A stretch of DNA of 64,000 nucleotides from Panulirus ornatus (GCF_036320965.1 NC_092271.1:22761036-22825035); one strand, 5' to 3'. Counted from the first letter of the stretch, positions 22,498 to 33,499 are shown. A program made the numbers and translations. Notes: generated by a model from the sequence alone, not told the origin.

Positions 22498-22533
<36 letters not shown>
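22498..22533. repeat. (GT)n microsatellite
   Basis: About 18 GT units. Confidence 0.96.
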
Positions 22534-22534
<1 letters not shown>

Positions 22535-22839
22535 GCCAGACCTGCCTCCAGCCAGGCCAGGTGACACAGGTTATGTGCTGAAACCTCATGTTAACTGGGT
22601 TAATTACCAGGAAAGTCTTTTGGTTTAAGCGGATTATAACTTTGTGTTTGTCTTAACTCTGGACAGTATTTGCCCGTGGTGGCGAGTTTGTCTGTGTGTT
22701 TTCTTCTTTTAGTAAGATAATTAATTCATGTGACTCGGTGCGTATCAATAAGCTGAACTTTGATTTAGTCTTTTGGACGAAGATGTCATCTTTGATCACG
22801 ACGCTACGAAGGCGTGGGATGAGAAGTTGATAGATTGTA

Positions 22840-23090
22840 GCATGTACCGTCATGCCTGAGGTGTATGTGTACCGTCATGCCTGAGGTGTGTGTACCGTCA
22901 TGTGTGAGCGTGTACCGTCATGTCTGAGGTGTGTGTACCGTCATGTGTGAGCGTGTACCGTCATGTCTGAGGTGTGTGTACCATGATGTGTGAGCGTGTA
23001 CCATCATGTCTGAGGTGTGTGTACCGTCATGTGTGAGCGTGTACCGTCGTGCTCAAGAGTGGCGCCGTCGTGCCTAAGGGACGTAACCTC
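22840..23090 (+). repeat. 21-bp minisatellite family, diverged locus 4
   Basis: Alternating units GTACCGTCATGTCTGAGGTG (about 23 bases) and GTACCGTCATGTGTGAGC (about 20 bases) form a ~43-base dimer. The last units read GTACCGTCGTGCTCAAGAG and GCCGTCGTGCCTAAGGG, i.e. the standard family form. This suggests a local variant that expanded from it. Confidence 0.88.
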
Positions 23091-23663
23091 CTCTTATCGC
23101 CCCCTCTTAACTCGCCTTGTACGAGGCTTGGGGAGACAACAGGGGATGGTATTCTTCCTCTCCCATCTCTCTCTCTCTACTCCTCCCTCTCCTCGAGTAT
23201 ACTTCTCAGAAATCAATCAGAGAATTAACGCTGCGCAGATCGATCGATCGTGCGTGACCTGAGAACACTCGTTTCACACAGGTGGTTCACTCACTCTCAA
23301 ATCAAACGAGTCTTGAACAAAGCTTGAAAGAGAAAGACAAACCCAAATCCATGATACAGTAAACTGCAGTATGCAAAGATGATGATGAAAGATGATCCCT
23401 CGCTCCTACCATGTCTGGTTGAGGTCCGGGAATGCTAGAACATGGGCGGGTGGCGAGCCCCGCGCCCCGCCCTGCCCTCCTCCCGTTGCTCAGCGTCACT
23501 TGGCGCATTTCGGAACGCGATTACAACTTGGTTGGATCCTAAGATGAGAAAGTTACACAGAATCCAGTTGCTTGCGAGTCTACCGTGTGCCTTCAACGTG
23601 TCGTCCCCGATTCCTTAATGACGGGAATGGCGCGGAGATTAATGGAAGCCAGTGATCTTGTCT
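23091..23663. other. Unique DNA, no gene seen
   Basis: GC-rich block at 23420-23520. No supported frame. Confidence 0.5.
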
Positions 23664-23792
23664 AGGCTTCATCCAGTCTCCTTGCTAGGGCATTGGAAGC
23701 CATTTAGGCTTCATCCAGTCTCCTTGCTAGGGCATTGGAAGCCATTTAGGCTTCATCCAGTCACCTTGCTAGGGCATTCGAAGCCATTTAGG
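23664..23792. repeat. 42-bp tandem array, 3 copies
   Basis: AGGCTTCATCCAGTCTCCTT starts at 23664, 23706 and 23748, exactly 42 bases apart. Each is followed by GCTAGGGCATTGGAAGCC. The copies are nearly identical. Confidence 0.97.
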
Positions 23793-24021
23793 ACGATCGT
23801 AACATCATACGGTGTCACTTGTTATTACTTTGGTTCCCCAGGCTGACGCGACGTGAGTGTGTGTGTGTTTCTTTGTCATTAACATTTGTTGCTTATTTGG
23901 AGTTCGTTTCCGGATTGATTCGCGTGAATTAATCATTTCGTCAATCAGTTGAATGTATTAGTTCCCCTACATTTTTTTTTTCTTAAATCTTTTATGTATG
24001 AATTATAATTGACCTTAGTTT

Positions 24022-24280
24022 ATCAACCCCCTTGAGCACGACGGTGCGACCTTTGAGCACGACGGTGCGACCTTTGAGCACGACGGTGCGACCCTTGAGC
24101 ACGACGGTACGACCCTTGAGCACGACGGTGCGACCCTTGAGCACGACGGTACGACCCTTGAGCATGACGGTACAACCCTTGAGCACGACGGTACAATCCT
24201 TGAGCATGACGGTACAACCCTTGAGCACGACGGTACGGACCTTAAGCACGACGGTATGATCCTTGAGCACGACGTGGGCT
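24022..24280 (-). repeat. 21-bp minisatellite family, locus 5, minus arm
   Basis: About 12 units. On the plus strand they read CCTTGAGCACGACGGTGCGA, so the family consensus GTACCGTCGTGCTCAAGG is on the minus strand. Substitutions between units are few (GTGCGA, GTACGA, GTACAA). Open in several frames on both strands because of the 21-base period. Confidence 0.97.
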
Positions 24281-24428
24281 TACCGTCGTGTTCAGAGGGT
24301 CGTACCGTCTTGCTAAAGGATGATACACCGTCATGTGGCCTCGGGTCGTACCGTCGTAATCAGGGGGTCGTCGTACCGTCGTGTTCAGGGGGTCGTAGTA
24401 CCGTCGTGTTTATGTCGTATCCAGGAGG
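24281..24428 (+). repeat. 21-bp minisatellite family, locus 5, plus arm
   Basis: Directly after the minus arm the units flip to plus orientation: TTACCGTCGTGTTCAGAGGG, GTACCGTCTTGCTAAAGG, GTACCGTCGTAATCAGGG, GTACCGTCGTGTTCAGGG, GTACCGTCGTGTTTATG. They are more diverged than the minus arm and irregular in spacing. An A-run (24431-24446) follows. Confidence 0.88.
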
Positions 24429-24753
24429 TTTTTAAAAAAAAAAAAAAAGCTCTGTTTCACGTCCCTTGAACATATGACACAAAGCAAAACCAACAAACAT
24501 TTTCCAAACTCGCTTAAAAAAAGGGGGAAAAAAAAAAAGCTATTCGCCATGTATTTAGTTCGCTTTTAATACGCAAAACTGCAGCGTTTCATGGTGGAAT
24601 TTCCCGCCGACTCTGTCCTCGTGTTCAGAAATAAAAAACTGGGAAAAATATATCGATAGTTAAGAGCTGCAGGTGGAAGCTGTTCCGTCCGTGAGCAACG
24701 GACGGGGGAGCTGCACACCTACGGACGGGAGGGAGGTGGGTGAGTTTTTTTTT

Positions 24754-25185
24754 GCGTAGACACGAACGGGGGAGGTGTATACTCCATAGCCACGGACGAT
24801 GGAGGTGTATACTCCATAGCCACGGACGGGGGAGGTGTATACGCCATAGACACGGACGGGGGAGGTGTATACTCCATAGCCACGGACGGGGGAGGTGTAT
24901 ACTCCATAGACACGGACGGGGGAGGTGTATACTCCATAGCCACGGACGGGGGAGGTGTATACGCCATAGACACGGACGGGGGAGGTGTATACGCCATAGA
25001 CACGGACGGGGGAGGTGTATACTTCATAGCCACGGACGGGGGAGTTACCTATGGACAAGGGTTTGTTATTTTTACATAGCCACGGACGGGGGAAATATAT
25101 GCCCCCAGAAGACGAACGGGAGATGGGGCGTTGCACAGCCACGGACGGGAGGTGGTGCATGACCTAGCCACGGACTGGGAGTTAT
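24754..25185. repeat. 30-bp tandem array, about 10 tight copies plus decayed edge
   Basis: Units CACGGACGGGGGAGGTGTAT plus ACTCCATAGC or ACGCCATAGA, exactly 30 bases between 24765 and about 25055. Looser CCACGGACGGG units follow to 25185. The minus strand reads a ten-residue repeat MEYTPPPSVS / MAYTPPPSVA. That looks like a proline-rich structural protein, but other frames are equally open and there is no signal peptide or start context, so coding is doubtful. Confidence 0.95.
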
Positions 25186-25627
25186 GTTACAGGGGTATGG
25201 ATGAGCGAGAGAGGGTGTTACAGTATTGTGGTCTGTTATATTTCTAGATATACTAGAAATATCACCAAAGCTATGAATGATCCTAGGCGTAACCCTAGCG
25301 GATTTATTCTCTTCTAGAAATAGGGGGAAATGACTTTAGAAAACGTATTCTGTCTTAGAGAAACAACGACGAAAAGAGTATATTCTGTTTTAGAAATTGG
25401 AAATAACTGTGAGAAATAGAGTTTAGAGATGAGGAGAGATAATTATGAAAATTCTGTAACGTCATACAGTTGAAAAAAAAAAAAAAGATATCTATATAAT
25501 GTATTGTGTGTACATTAACGCTTGGAAAACATAAGTATTCAGGTTGTGATTATCATAATTGTGTTTATCATTTCTATGACGCGAGGAGAAATAATGGTGT
25601 TATAACGTTGGTCGATACAGGCCCCGG

Positions 25628-25629
<2 letters not shown>
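25186..25629. other. AT-rich unique DNA
   Basis: No gene. An A-run at 25473 and two short near-repeats (AGAAATAGGGGGAAATGA / TTAGAAATTGGAAATAAC) are the only structure. Confidence 0.5.

Positions 25630-25694
<65 letters not shown>
25630..25694. repeat. (GA)n microsatellite
   Basis: About 32 GA units. Confidence 0.97.
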
Positions 25695-25698
<4 letters not shown>

Positions 25699-26141
25699 CA
25701 GGTTATATCCGGGACATTCAGGCAGCAAAAGGACACCCACACCCCCCTCCTCCAAACCTCTGAGATAGGACAGTGTCGGGAACACAACACGAGAGCGGAC
25801 TCACTAGTTCAACACAGTTAAGCCTCCACGAAGGAAGTGTTTGATCCTCTGCGTTACTTTGATGGAAGGAATGTCGCGCGAATGTATCCTTCCAACGTAC
25901 GTGTACGTAACGTAAGGACAGACAGACTAAGCTTTTTTCGTTTCAAATGCTTTTCTCATAGACCCGTTTTATGTTGAAGTCTATGACTCCCGCCTTCAGA
26001 AGGAGAGCTCTGAAAGAAACCACGTTTCATTGCCAGAGCCAGCTGGCCTTCACAAGACTAGGAAGTAAATAAGGACATTCATTTGCACGGCAGCGTTGGC
26101 TGAAGTTGTGATCATGAAGTTTATGAAGGAGTTTGTCACTC

Positions 26142-26582
26142 ATGGATCAGCAGCAGCCGGGAGGCAACATGTTGTCCAGACAGGCTCAATTGTTGTGGAA
26201 AGTCTTGTTCCATCAGTCTTGTGTCTTGTGCTGTGACTTGTATATTCACAGATTGTTATGTTTTGTGAAAGAGTTGGAATTGTGGTGTCTCAAGTTACGG
26301 TTTTGTGATTTATATGAGCAGGTGAAGGAGAGGCCCTTGGTTCTCTGGTGGGCAGGAAACGATGTGTCGGGAAAGATGTGTAGCCTAGCTCTGTTGTACC
26401 CTTTAGGATGCGTCCTGCACTCACATGTTACGTTGTCCTGCACTCACATGTTACGTTGTCCTGCACTCACATGTTACGTTAGCTTTCCTCATAGTGAATT
26501 ATTCCTCTCTTATTTAGGCATTTTTGGCTCCAGCGGCTACCTTTGCTCGAACGGTCAGTGTCCTCCAGGTTTTCCGAGTTGA
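26142..26582 (+). CDS. Open frame of 146 aa, unproven
   Basis: ATG at 26142 opens MDQQQPGGNMLSRQAQLLWK and runs to a TGA at 26580. A possible donor CAG/GTGAAG (after ..DLYEQ, near 26321) would cut it to a ~60-residue first exon. The second half crosses a 23-bp triplicated repeat (26412-26479) whose period is not a multiple of three, so that part is unlikely to be conserved coding sequence. No family is recognised. It shares a microsatellite-free island with the minus-strand frame downstream. Confidence 0.15.
   Translation: MDQQQPGGNMLSRQAQLLWKVLFHQSCVLCCDLYIHRLLCFVKELELWCLKLRFCDLYEQVKERPLVLWWAGNDVSGKMCSLALLYPLGCVLHSHVTLSCTHMLRCPALTCYVSFPHSELFLSYLGIFGSSGYLCSNGQCPPGFPS
26412..26479. repeat. 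23-bp array, 3 copies
   Basis: GTCCTGCACTCACATGTTAC plus GTT at 26412, 26435 and 26458, with almost no divergence. Confidence 0.97.
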
Positions 26583-26634
26583 AGGAGTTAGACGGGAGTG
26601 AGGGAGTGTGGCGGAGGACCTACCCAGGGATCCT

Positions 26635-26970
26635 CTACCGTACTCTCCCCCCGCCCTTGGTCAGCGTTGTCGTCAGGCGGTTCCTCTCATATCCTGTTAC
26701 GTTGTCGAAGAAACGAACCAGATTTTTTTCCGGCTCAATCAGCACGCCGGAGTCCTGGGGTCCGGCGATAATCTTCATGGCTCGGAGGAACCCACCGTCA
26801 TTCGGTACATCATAGACAACTTGACAGTGAGTCATAGAATCTCCAGACATGGTCTTGTAGCGATTAAGGGGTGAGTGAGGGATCGATCCCTTCCCCCCCT
26901 GAACTTTGATGGCTCCTTTGTCATTGATGATGGACGATTCTCCCATAATAAAGCAGAGAGAAAATTGCAT
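26635..26970 (-). CDS. Candidate protein-coding exon, unknown product
   Basis: Minus-strand frame of 111 codons from ATG (complement of 26968-26970) to TAG. The C-terminal two thirds has protein-like composition: MSGDSMTHCQVVYDVPNDGG from codon 41, then residues with GVLIEPEKNLVRFFDN and VTGYERNRL. There is no simple repeat, and many codons end in C or G. Upstream on the same strand TTTTCTCTCTGCTTTATTAT then GGGAG could be a splice acceptor, so the true exon may start near 26950. The end shows either the TAG stop or a weak donor (ACG/GTAGAG). I do not recognise a family and see no catalytic motif. By length alone such a frame is expected by chance in 64 kb, so the case rests on composition. 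Confidence 0.3.
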   Translation of the reverse strand: MQFSLCFIMGESSIINDKGAIKVQGGKGSIPHSPLNRYKTMSGDSMTHCQVVYDVPNDGGFLRAMKIIAGPQDSGVLIEPEKNLVRFFDNVTGYERNRLTTTLTKGGGRVR

Positions 26971-28639
26971 AGTTTTCTCTCGTCATCAGAAAGAGATCCT
27001 CATCATCTGTTTATAGGATTGAATCCTGTTTTTCCAGTTTGTTTTTGAAAGTGATTTGATTATATTCATAAAAACAAGAACGTGAGTTTTCCTTTCCCAT
27101 TACTGGTTTCGAGTACGTGCTTTGTACGAAAGTTGTGTTGTTTGTTATAAACGAAAGCTTCAGGTGGCCTGCGTTTAGTGGAGAAGACCATTGAGTTCTC
27201 TCAGTATGAATAGAAGACTTTCAGTCATGTATCTTGACTGTACTAGAAGATACAGTACCAGTCGGCTTTGAGGAGATGTTTATTGTAATGGGAGTTCAGG
27301 TGTATCATCTTGTGACCATAATGCAGGCCCCACCATCGGGCGCACGAGGCACCACGTAGGTAGAGAGTCGGGTACAAATCCTTGGTTCATTTTGGTACGT
27401 TGTCCGTGACTACCCATCACGCCCGCCACATACCAGCCACCACCACCACCACCGCGCGGCTCTCCCCTCACCTCTCCAGTGTACTTACGACATATCCTCC
27501 GCCAGTGTCTTGTGGGAGGCTGACGGCGGCAAAAGAGTCGTCAGCAGGACTTTTTCATCTCCTGCCTTCCGGCCGAGGTCTTAAGAACACAGTTAATAAT
27601 CCCTTTGTCCACTAACTCCCCTCGACTCCTTATACACCCATTTCCCTCTCTCTCCCTGCCCTTCACCGGTTGTAGGAGATGAGAAAATTCACTCCTCATA
27701 CGGCACTTGTGTTACCACCGTCCCTCCCATCAAACTCCCCCATCACCCAACCTGGTCCTGATTGAACCTCTTTTTAAACCACTAAATTTCCTCAGCTCGT
27801 TTCCTCTGTATCTTTAAGACTATGTATATTTTTCCTCTTTGTATTGTCGTTCCTGAACGACTTCATCACGAGTGTTTATACGATTATCTTCCCCTCCGCC
27901 TGAGGTTATCACAACTTACCATTGTGCAGCTCGCGAGCCTTACCGTAGGTGTGTTGATGGATAAACTCAGATAAAGATGAGATGAAGGTGGACGTCTGTC
28001 TGTCTTCTCGTAACTCACTGTTTTGCTCGACGGAAAGATTTCTGAACTGTGGCGCGCTCTCCCCCTCGAGGCTCTGATGAAGACTTCGTCCATCATCATC
28101 ATCCTCATCATTGTCGTCGTCGTCGTCATCGTCTCCTCCCGGAGTGCTTCTTCCTCCTCTCCCCGTCAGGACGTCGCACGAGAGGAGGAGCCTCCCCTCC
28201 TGAGCAGGAGTCATTCTCCAACGCACTGTGTCATTACCTCCCGTCAGGCTCAGGCTGACCCCTTACCCCTCCTCACCCCATGACCTGAGGAGACCCCTCC
28301 CCTCACACAACCGTCCGTCAGAGCACAAACGCCAGTTCGTTGTCTGAACGACTTGTCCCTATAGACACTGGACTACCAACACAACCACCCAGGAATGCCA
28401 ACACAACAACACAAGACTGAACACACAAGAGGTTATAGATTCTACAACCAACGCCTCGGGTTCCCTCGGACCTTAGAGACTTGAGAACCCTGAATTCTAC
28501 AATTTACACCCGATGGTCAGGGTCGTACACCTACACATATTCTGGTCCCTTAGGGAAAACCCTTGACCGTAGATGAGGGACCCGGATTGTCCAATTTCCT
28601 CCTCACTTTGCATAAATCTCTTAAATTTCCCGCTCCTGA
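26971..28639. other. Mostly unique DNA, no gene recognised
   Basis: Contains a short ATC/GTC trinucleotide patch at 28090-28130 and GC-rich unique sequence at 28130-28280. Frames of 60-105 codons overlap on both strands without motifs. Confidence 0.45.
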
Positions 28640-28862
28640 CACCTTCACGTATAACCACCTCACTGTCTAGCCACTTCCCCATATGATCACCTCTCAGTAT
28701 AACCACTTCCCCCACATAGCCACCTCTCCTTATGACCACTTTCCCCCTATAACGACCTCCTCGTATAACCACTTCCCTGTATAATCACCTCACCGTATAA
28801 CCCACTTCCCTGTATAATCACCTCTCCCTATAACCATTTCCCCGTATAATCGCCCTTATCCC
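28640..28862. repeat. Degenerate 16-17-bp array, CCCGTATAACCACTTC type
   Basis: About 13 units alternating ACCACTTCCC and ATCACCTC halves joined by TGTATA or CGTATA. Diverged, with irregular length. Confidence 0.82.
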
Positions 28863-29048
28863 CTGTATTTCCCCCCAACAGCCTCCCGTCTCTTGAGGGT
28901 GTGGGGGCCCACAAGCCCGCCCTTCGCTAGTCCCACCTCCCCCAACCAAAAACCCACCCATCCCGTGGGTAAAGCTCCACCCCAACGATCGCCCCATCCA
29001 CCCTCCACTGTAGTGTATCTTGCCTCCCATCTTCTACGCCCCCACCCC

Positions 29049-29050
<2 letters not shown>

Positions 29051-29120
<70 letters not shown>
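29051..29120. repeat. (CT)n microsatellite
   Basis: About 34 CT units. Confidence 0.97.
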
Positions 29121-29124
<4 letters not shown>

Positions 29125-29309
29125 TCTCCCCGCGCCGCCCGGGGAGCATCATGGGAGGAAACGGTGTGAAAAGGACGGCATGAAGGGCGGCGACAGATCC
29201 CTGGGAGTCGGAGCCATCTGTCCCACACCACGACAGAGATAAGAGAAATTCTCTGAAAATATCTCATGTATGTTTTTTATCGTTTCCTCCCGGACCTAGT
29301 GGTCTGCGT

Positions 29310-29313
<4 letters not shown>

Positions 29314-29377
<64 letters not shown>
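29314..29377. repeat. (TA)n microsatellite
   Basis: About 32 TA units. Confidence 0.97.
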
Positions 29378-29383
<6 letters not shown>

Positions 29384-29902
29384 CTAGTTCCCTCAAATCA
29401 GAGAGGCAGTTTATGGTCACAAGTGACGTTTGTCTGTTTATCAAACTGTTGATGAAGTTGAGGTTTTGTAGTTACGTATGTACGTTATATAATCGAGGGT
29501 CTTCATGATCTCGTTCGTTAAGTGAATGAAGTCATTATTTCTTTCGTTCGTCAGTGGGTTTAATCACATCCTTTCATAAGTGGGTTTACGTTATTGTATA
29601 TTTTCTTTTTTCTCTTATCTAGTTTATGAGTTGATATGTCTTCCAATAAGTTAGGCCAGTGAAGGAAAAATAGTTCCTTAGTAAAGAAGATAAGAAAAGA
29701 AGAGATTACTAAGCATCCATTTTCACAGGTGTGTGTGTGTGTAATGTCAGTAAGAACTGAGGCCATGTTGTGAAGTATGAGACAGACTCACGCTAGTAGG
29801 AAGAACTTGACGAGAACAGCTCATTACTGTACACTTCAGTGCCACTGTATGGCACTACAAGTATACCAGGAACTCACTGTCGGACACTCACGGGGTCGCT
29901 GT

Positions 29903-29903
<1 letters not shown>
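29378..29903. other. AT-rich unique DNA, no gene seen
   Basis: Unique sequence. Only a nine-base GT run near 29730. Confidence 0.5.
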
Positions 29904-29962
<59 letters not shown>

Positions 29963-29998
29963 GAGAGGGAGATATCAGTTACCAAAATAACCGCATGA

Positions 29999-30055
<57 letters not shown>

Positions 30056-30081
30056 CAGAAGCTAGACGAACAGAGGTTGGT

Positions 30082-30142
<61 letters not shown>
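29904..30142. repeat. Cluster of (GA)n, (AC)n and (GA)n tracts
   Basis: GA at 29904-29970 with GGG interruptions, AC at 30000-30054, GA at 30090-30142, separated by 30-35 unique bases each. Confidence 0.97.
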
Positions 30143-30144
<2 letters not shown>

Positions 30145-30473
30145 GGGTCGGCCGGCACTCAGTCAGGCCCAAGGTAAAACCTGCCCTTCCAGCCAGCCCT
30201 GCTAATGAGGCGAAGTTCTCATGGCTGGAAGACAATCTCTGAGTACAAACAAAAGACACAAAAGCCAACCATTACACCGCTCCCCCTCCCCCCCCCACCC
30301 CAAGACTCTCAAGCAAACGACCATTGTCACGACTCCTTGCTTCCAGCCCGACATCAGCCACCCATCTCCCAAGTCACCACCCCCTCCTCTTCTTCCTTCT
30401 CACCGTTTTCTTTTGCTCCATCATTACGAATAGTGTGGTGTTGTCTGCACCTGCTGTGGTGGAGGTAATGACC

Positions 30474-30546
30474 TGGGTGGTGGTGGTGGTGGTGGTTAAT
30501 GCTGGTGGTAGTGTTGGTTGGTTGGTTGGTTGGTTGGTCGGTGGTG
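30474..30546. repeat. (GGT)n and (GGTT)n tracts
   Basis: About seven GGT units (30476-30496), then about six GGTT units (30513-30538). Confidence 0.92.
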
Positions 30547-30699
30547 TTGGGTTGAGCTGGAGTAATGTATGATTTGTGTCTTCGTATATTTCTCTGGTTC
30601 AGTTGTCTGGGGTTTATTCCCCTCCCTCCTTAGGTTCGCTTAAGATACTGGGCTTAACAAGTGAGTGCTTGTTATGATGGCTCGTTTTTAGACGTTTTT

Positions 30700-30704
30700 G
30701 GTAG

Positions 30705-30757
<53 letters not shown>
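30700..30757. repeat. (GT)n microsatellite
   Basis: About 28 GT units. Confidence 0.97.
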
Positions 30758-30763
<6 letters not shown>

Positions 30764-31002
30764 GAGTATATCTGTTTCTGTCTGTGATGATGCGTATGTC
30801 TGCCCAGCCTTCCAGCACGTATGTGTCTTTCAGTCTGTCTGTTCGACTGTGTCTGTGTGTCTGTAATGTATGTGTGTGTCTGGTTGTGTTTTGGATATGT
30901 GTGACCACTCCATTATTTCTACACATTAAGGAAAATAAATTCATTTAAAGGAAGAAGTGAGAGACATACAACAGGCATTTCCTCTATAAACCAGGTAAGA
31001 AA

Positions 31003-31004
<2 letters not shown>

Positions 31005-31038
<34 letters not shown>
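31005..31038. repeat. (GT)n microsatellite
   Basis: About 17 GT units. Confidence 0.96.
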
Positions 31039-31040
<2 letters not shown>

Positions 31041-31335
31041 GACTGCCAGGATGAGTTACGAGGTGGAAACCAACAGCGGTTGGAGGGATGGAGGCACAAG
31101 ATAGAGAGGGAAGAATAAATACATGGGAGGAAGAATAGGATCAGGGAGATGGGAAGGAAAAAAAAAAAGAATGGAGAATCGGAGAAGGGAGAAGGAGGAG
31201 GGATAGAGGGAGAGAAAGGGGAGAGGGACTGGGATGGAGGTAAGGGGATAGTGGGTAAAAGAAGAGGGAAACTGGAGACAAACAGATCAAATCGAGTGTG
31301 TGAGACTACAGAATGGAAGACGCTGCTGGACTTTG

Positions 31336-31340
<5 letters not shown>

Positions 31341-31427
<87 letters not shown>

Positions 31428-31428
31428 A
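31341..31428. repeat. (CT)n microsatellite
   Basis: About 43 CT units, one TTT interruption. It ends in CTCTCTCAG followed by GTGGCACTAG, an acceptor-like context without a supported exon. Confidence 0.97.
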
Positions 31429-31666
31429 GGTGGCACTAGGCCCCGCGGGAATAGCGTCTTCCTTTGGGTCACGCCTCACATGTGAACGATAGCCGCAGGC
31501 GAACACAAGATCTGGAACCAAAAAGAAAAAAACAAACTTCGTAAAAGAAAAACCAAAAAGAAAAAAAAGAAAACGGAAAAGAAAATGTGGGGTGCTTCGT
31601 GGGTGTATTTCATCGTTTTCTTTAGAAGTTATGAAAGGCGTTTTTGTTCATATATACATTTCAGTG

Positions 31667-31718
31667 TACACACACACACACACACACGCCAGCCAAAGCC
31701 ATACGTGTGTGTGTGTGT

Positions 31719-31763
<45 letters not shown>
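31667..31763. repeat. Facing (AC)n and (GT)n tracts
   Basis: AC (31667-31687), about 17 unique bases, GT with one GGG (31705-31763). The two are complementary and could form a hairpin. Confidence 0.95.
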
Positions 31764-31764
<1 letters not shown>

Positions 31765-32009
31765 TGTTTCATCAGAAGGGAGTAATGATAATGGCTTCCT
31801 AACTACAGTGGTTCTGGGTTTTCAGTGGCGCCACCAGACAAAAGAACACCATTAGCAAACCCAGCTGTTAGCCAGGCACGTCACACACAGTTGCTCGTTT
31901 GCGTAGAATAATTATTATTAATTATTTTTTCGCTAATTGCAGTGATAACGGGTGGAAATTAGGGATAGAATCAGTTCAAAGGGTTGCAGTCCTTGTTTAC
32001 GGTGGCGAG

Positions 32010-32415
32010 AACAAGCGGTGATGATGAGGCGATGGTGAGAGGTGATGGTGAGAGGTGATGGTGAGAGGTGATGGTGAGAGGTGATGATGAGGCGATGGTG
32101 AGAGGTGATGGTGAGAGGTGATGGTGAGAGGTGATGGTGAGGCGATGGTGAGAGGTGATGGTGAGAGATGATGGTGAGAGGTGATGGTGAGAGGTGATGG
32201 TGAGAGATGATGGTGAGAGGTGATGGTGAGAGGTGATGGTGAGAGGTGATGGTGAGAGATGATGGTGAGAGGTGATGGTGAGAGGTGATGGTGAGAGGTG
32301 ATGGTGAGAGGTGATGGTGAGAGGTGATGGTGAGAGGTGATGGTGAGAGATGATGGTGAGAGGTGATGGTGAGAGGTGATGGTGAGAGGTGATGGTGAGA
32401 GGTGATGGTATACTG
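32010..32415. repeat. 13-bp tandem array GATGGTGAGAGGT, about 30 copies
   Basis: Highly homogeneous units, with shortened GATGATGAGGC copies (about 32022 and 32083) and GAGATGATGG variants recurring at intervals. The minus frame reads HHHLSPSPLTITS repeats. This is period-derived and not a gene. Confidence 0.97.
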
Positions 32416-32802
32416 TGGTGATGGGTGATGGTGACGCGTGATGGTGATGGGTGGTTATTGCACGTGTTATGTTGCCGTAGACGTGTCACTGATCATTAGG
32501 TTAAATACTACCTCGTACATGAATGGCGTCGTTAGCTAATTACGATGTGTCGGTTTACGAAACTCGATACTTGCACGAATGGAGACTTGCTGAATGTGGT
32601 GGTATAGGATCCCTTTATTTGAAGAGTGAACACTGTCTAAGTAAAGAGTTCAGTGCTTTACTTTCCTTGTCCTTTATTATTGATGGATTTATCGACTTCT
32701 TCCACTTGGGGAAAAATTTTTTTTTTTTTTTTTTGCAATTTTCAAAATTTCTGCCAAACACTTTAGTTCTCGTGGGTCAAGAGGATTTCTTTAAGATTCA
32801 CT

Positions 32803-32803
<1 letters not shown>

Positions 32804-32889
<86 letters not shown>
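32804..32889. repeat. (TA)n microsatellite
   Basis: About 43 TA units, the longest pure TA tract in the window. Confidence 0.97.
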
Positions 32890-32890
<1 letters not shown>

Positions 32891-33057
32891 GCCCACTGCA
32901 GTGGGAGAACAGTGGAGGCGAGTTTCTCTTGGTCTTGCTCTGTGTTGATATTGTTTCGAGCGAGCTTTATAATATCATACATTTTCTTCTTAGACAATAT
33001 CAAAGGCGTGAAGCTAATTCCATAAAGATTTATACAGTAAGAAGCAGTCTTTTGTTT

Positions 33058-33125
33058 ATGCCTGGCGGCTTCGAGCGACGCATGCGCCCTCTCAGTCAGG
33101 AGTTCGAATCCTCCGCGGAAAGATG
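33058..33125 (+). repeat. tRNA-like module, possible SINE head
   Basis: TGGCGGCTTCGAGCGACGC is followed 40 bases later by AGTTCGAATCCTCC, which fits the RNA polymerase III B box (GTTCGAATC). The T-arm would need an eight-base loop and no acceptor stem closes, so it is not a functional tRNA. Confidence 0.35.
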
Positions 33126-33213
33126 GCTGCTCTGTGTCCACACTGCTCGTGAAATATTTTGGATTTGTGGGCCACCGCCATCGATCGTGACTGATGGTAT
33201 GTATTTCTTTCAG

Positions 33214-33278
33214 CCGAAAAATCAAGTGAAGCAGACGATGCATTTTCTACTTGTTTCTCAAACGTTCGTGTGGAATAA
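33214..33278 (+). CDS. Possible terminal exon, weak
   Basis: GTATTTCTTTCAG at 33201-33213 is a good splice acceptor. The following frame reads EKSSEADDAFSTCFSNVRVE and stops at TAA, which overlaps an AATAAA. No upstream exon can be linked. Confidence 0.12.
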
Positions 33279-33499
33279 ATGGTACAGATTTTTGCTGTGA
33301 CAGACGCGCCGATCCGTTAAACTTGCTGTAGATGTGATGGAAAATAACATTTTATTGACTCATCCCTTCTTGAAGGAGTCAGGGAGGTGGAACCTATCGG
33401 TTGGATGACACTGAGGTAGGCCATGTATAGAAGGGTTAGGGGGGGACAGAAACCTGCCCAGGTAAGGGTTGTAGATTATTCATTGATTATGTCTTATTC

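Noticed and set aside
24022..24428. CRISPR-like array
   Set aside because: Units are contiguous with no unique spacers, and the sequence is eukaryotic in character.
31971..32489. 172-codon His/Ser/Pro frame on the minus strand
   Set aside because: Translation of the 13-bp array. No start context or non-repeat domain.
33058..33125. Functional tRNA gene
   Set aside because: The B-box match is good, but the T-arm loop would be eight bases and no cloverleaf can be drawn.
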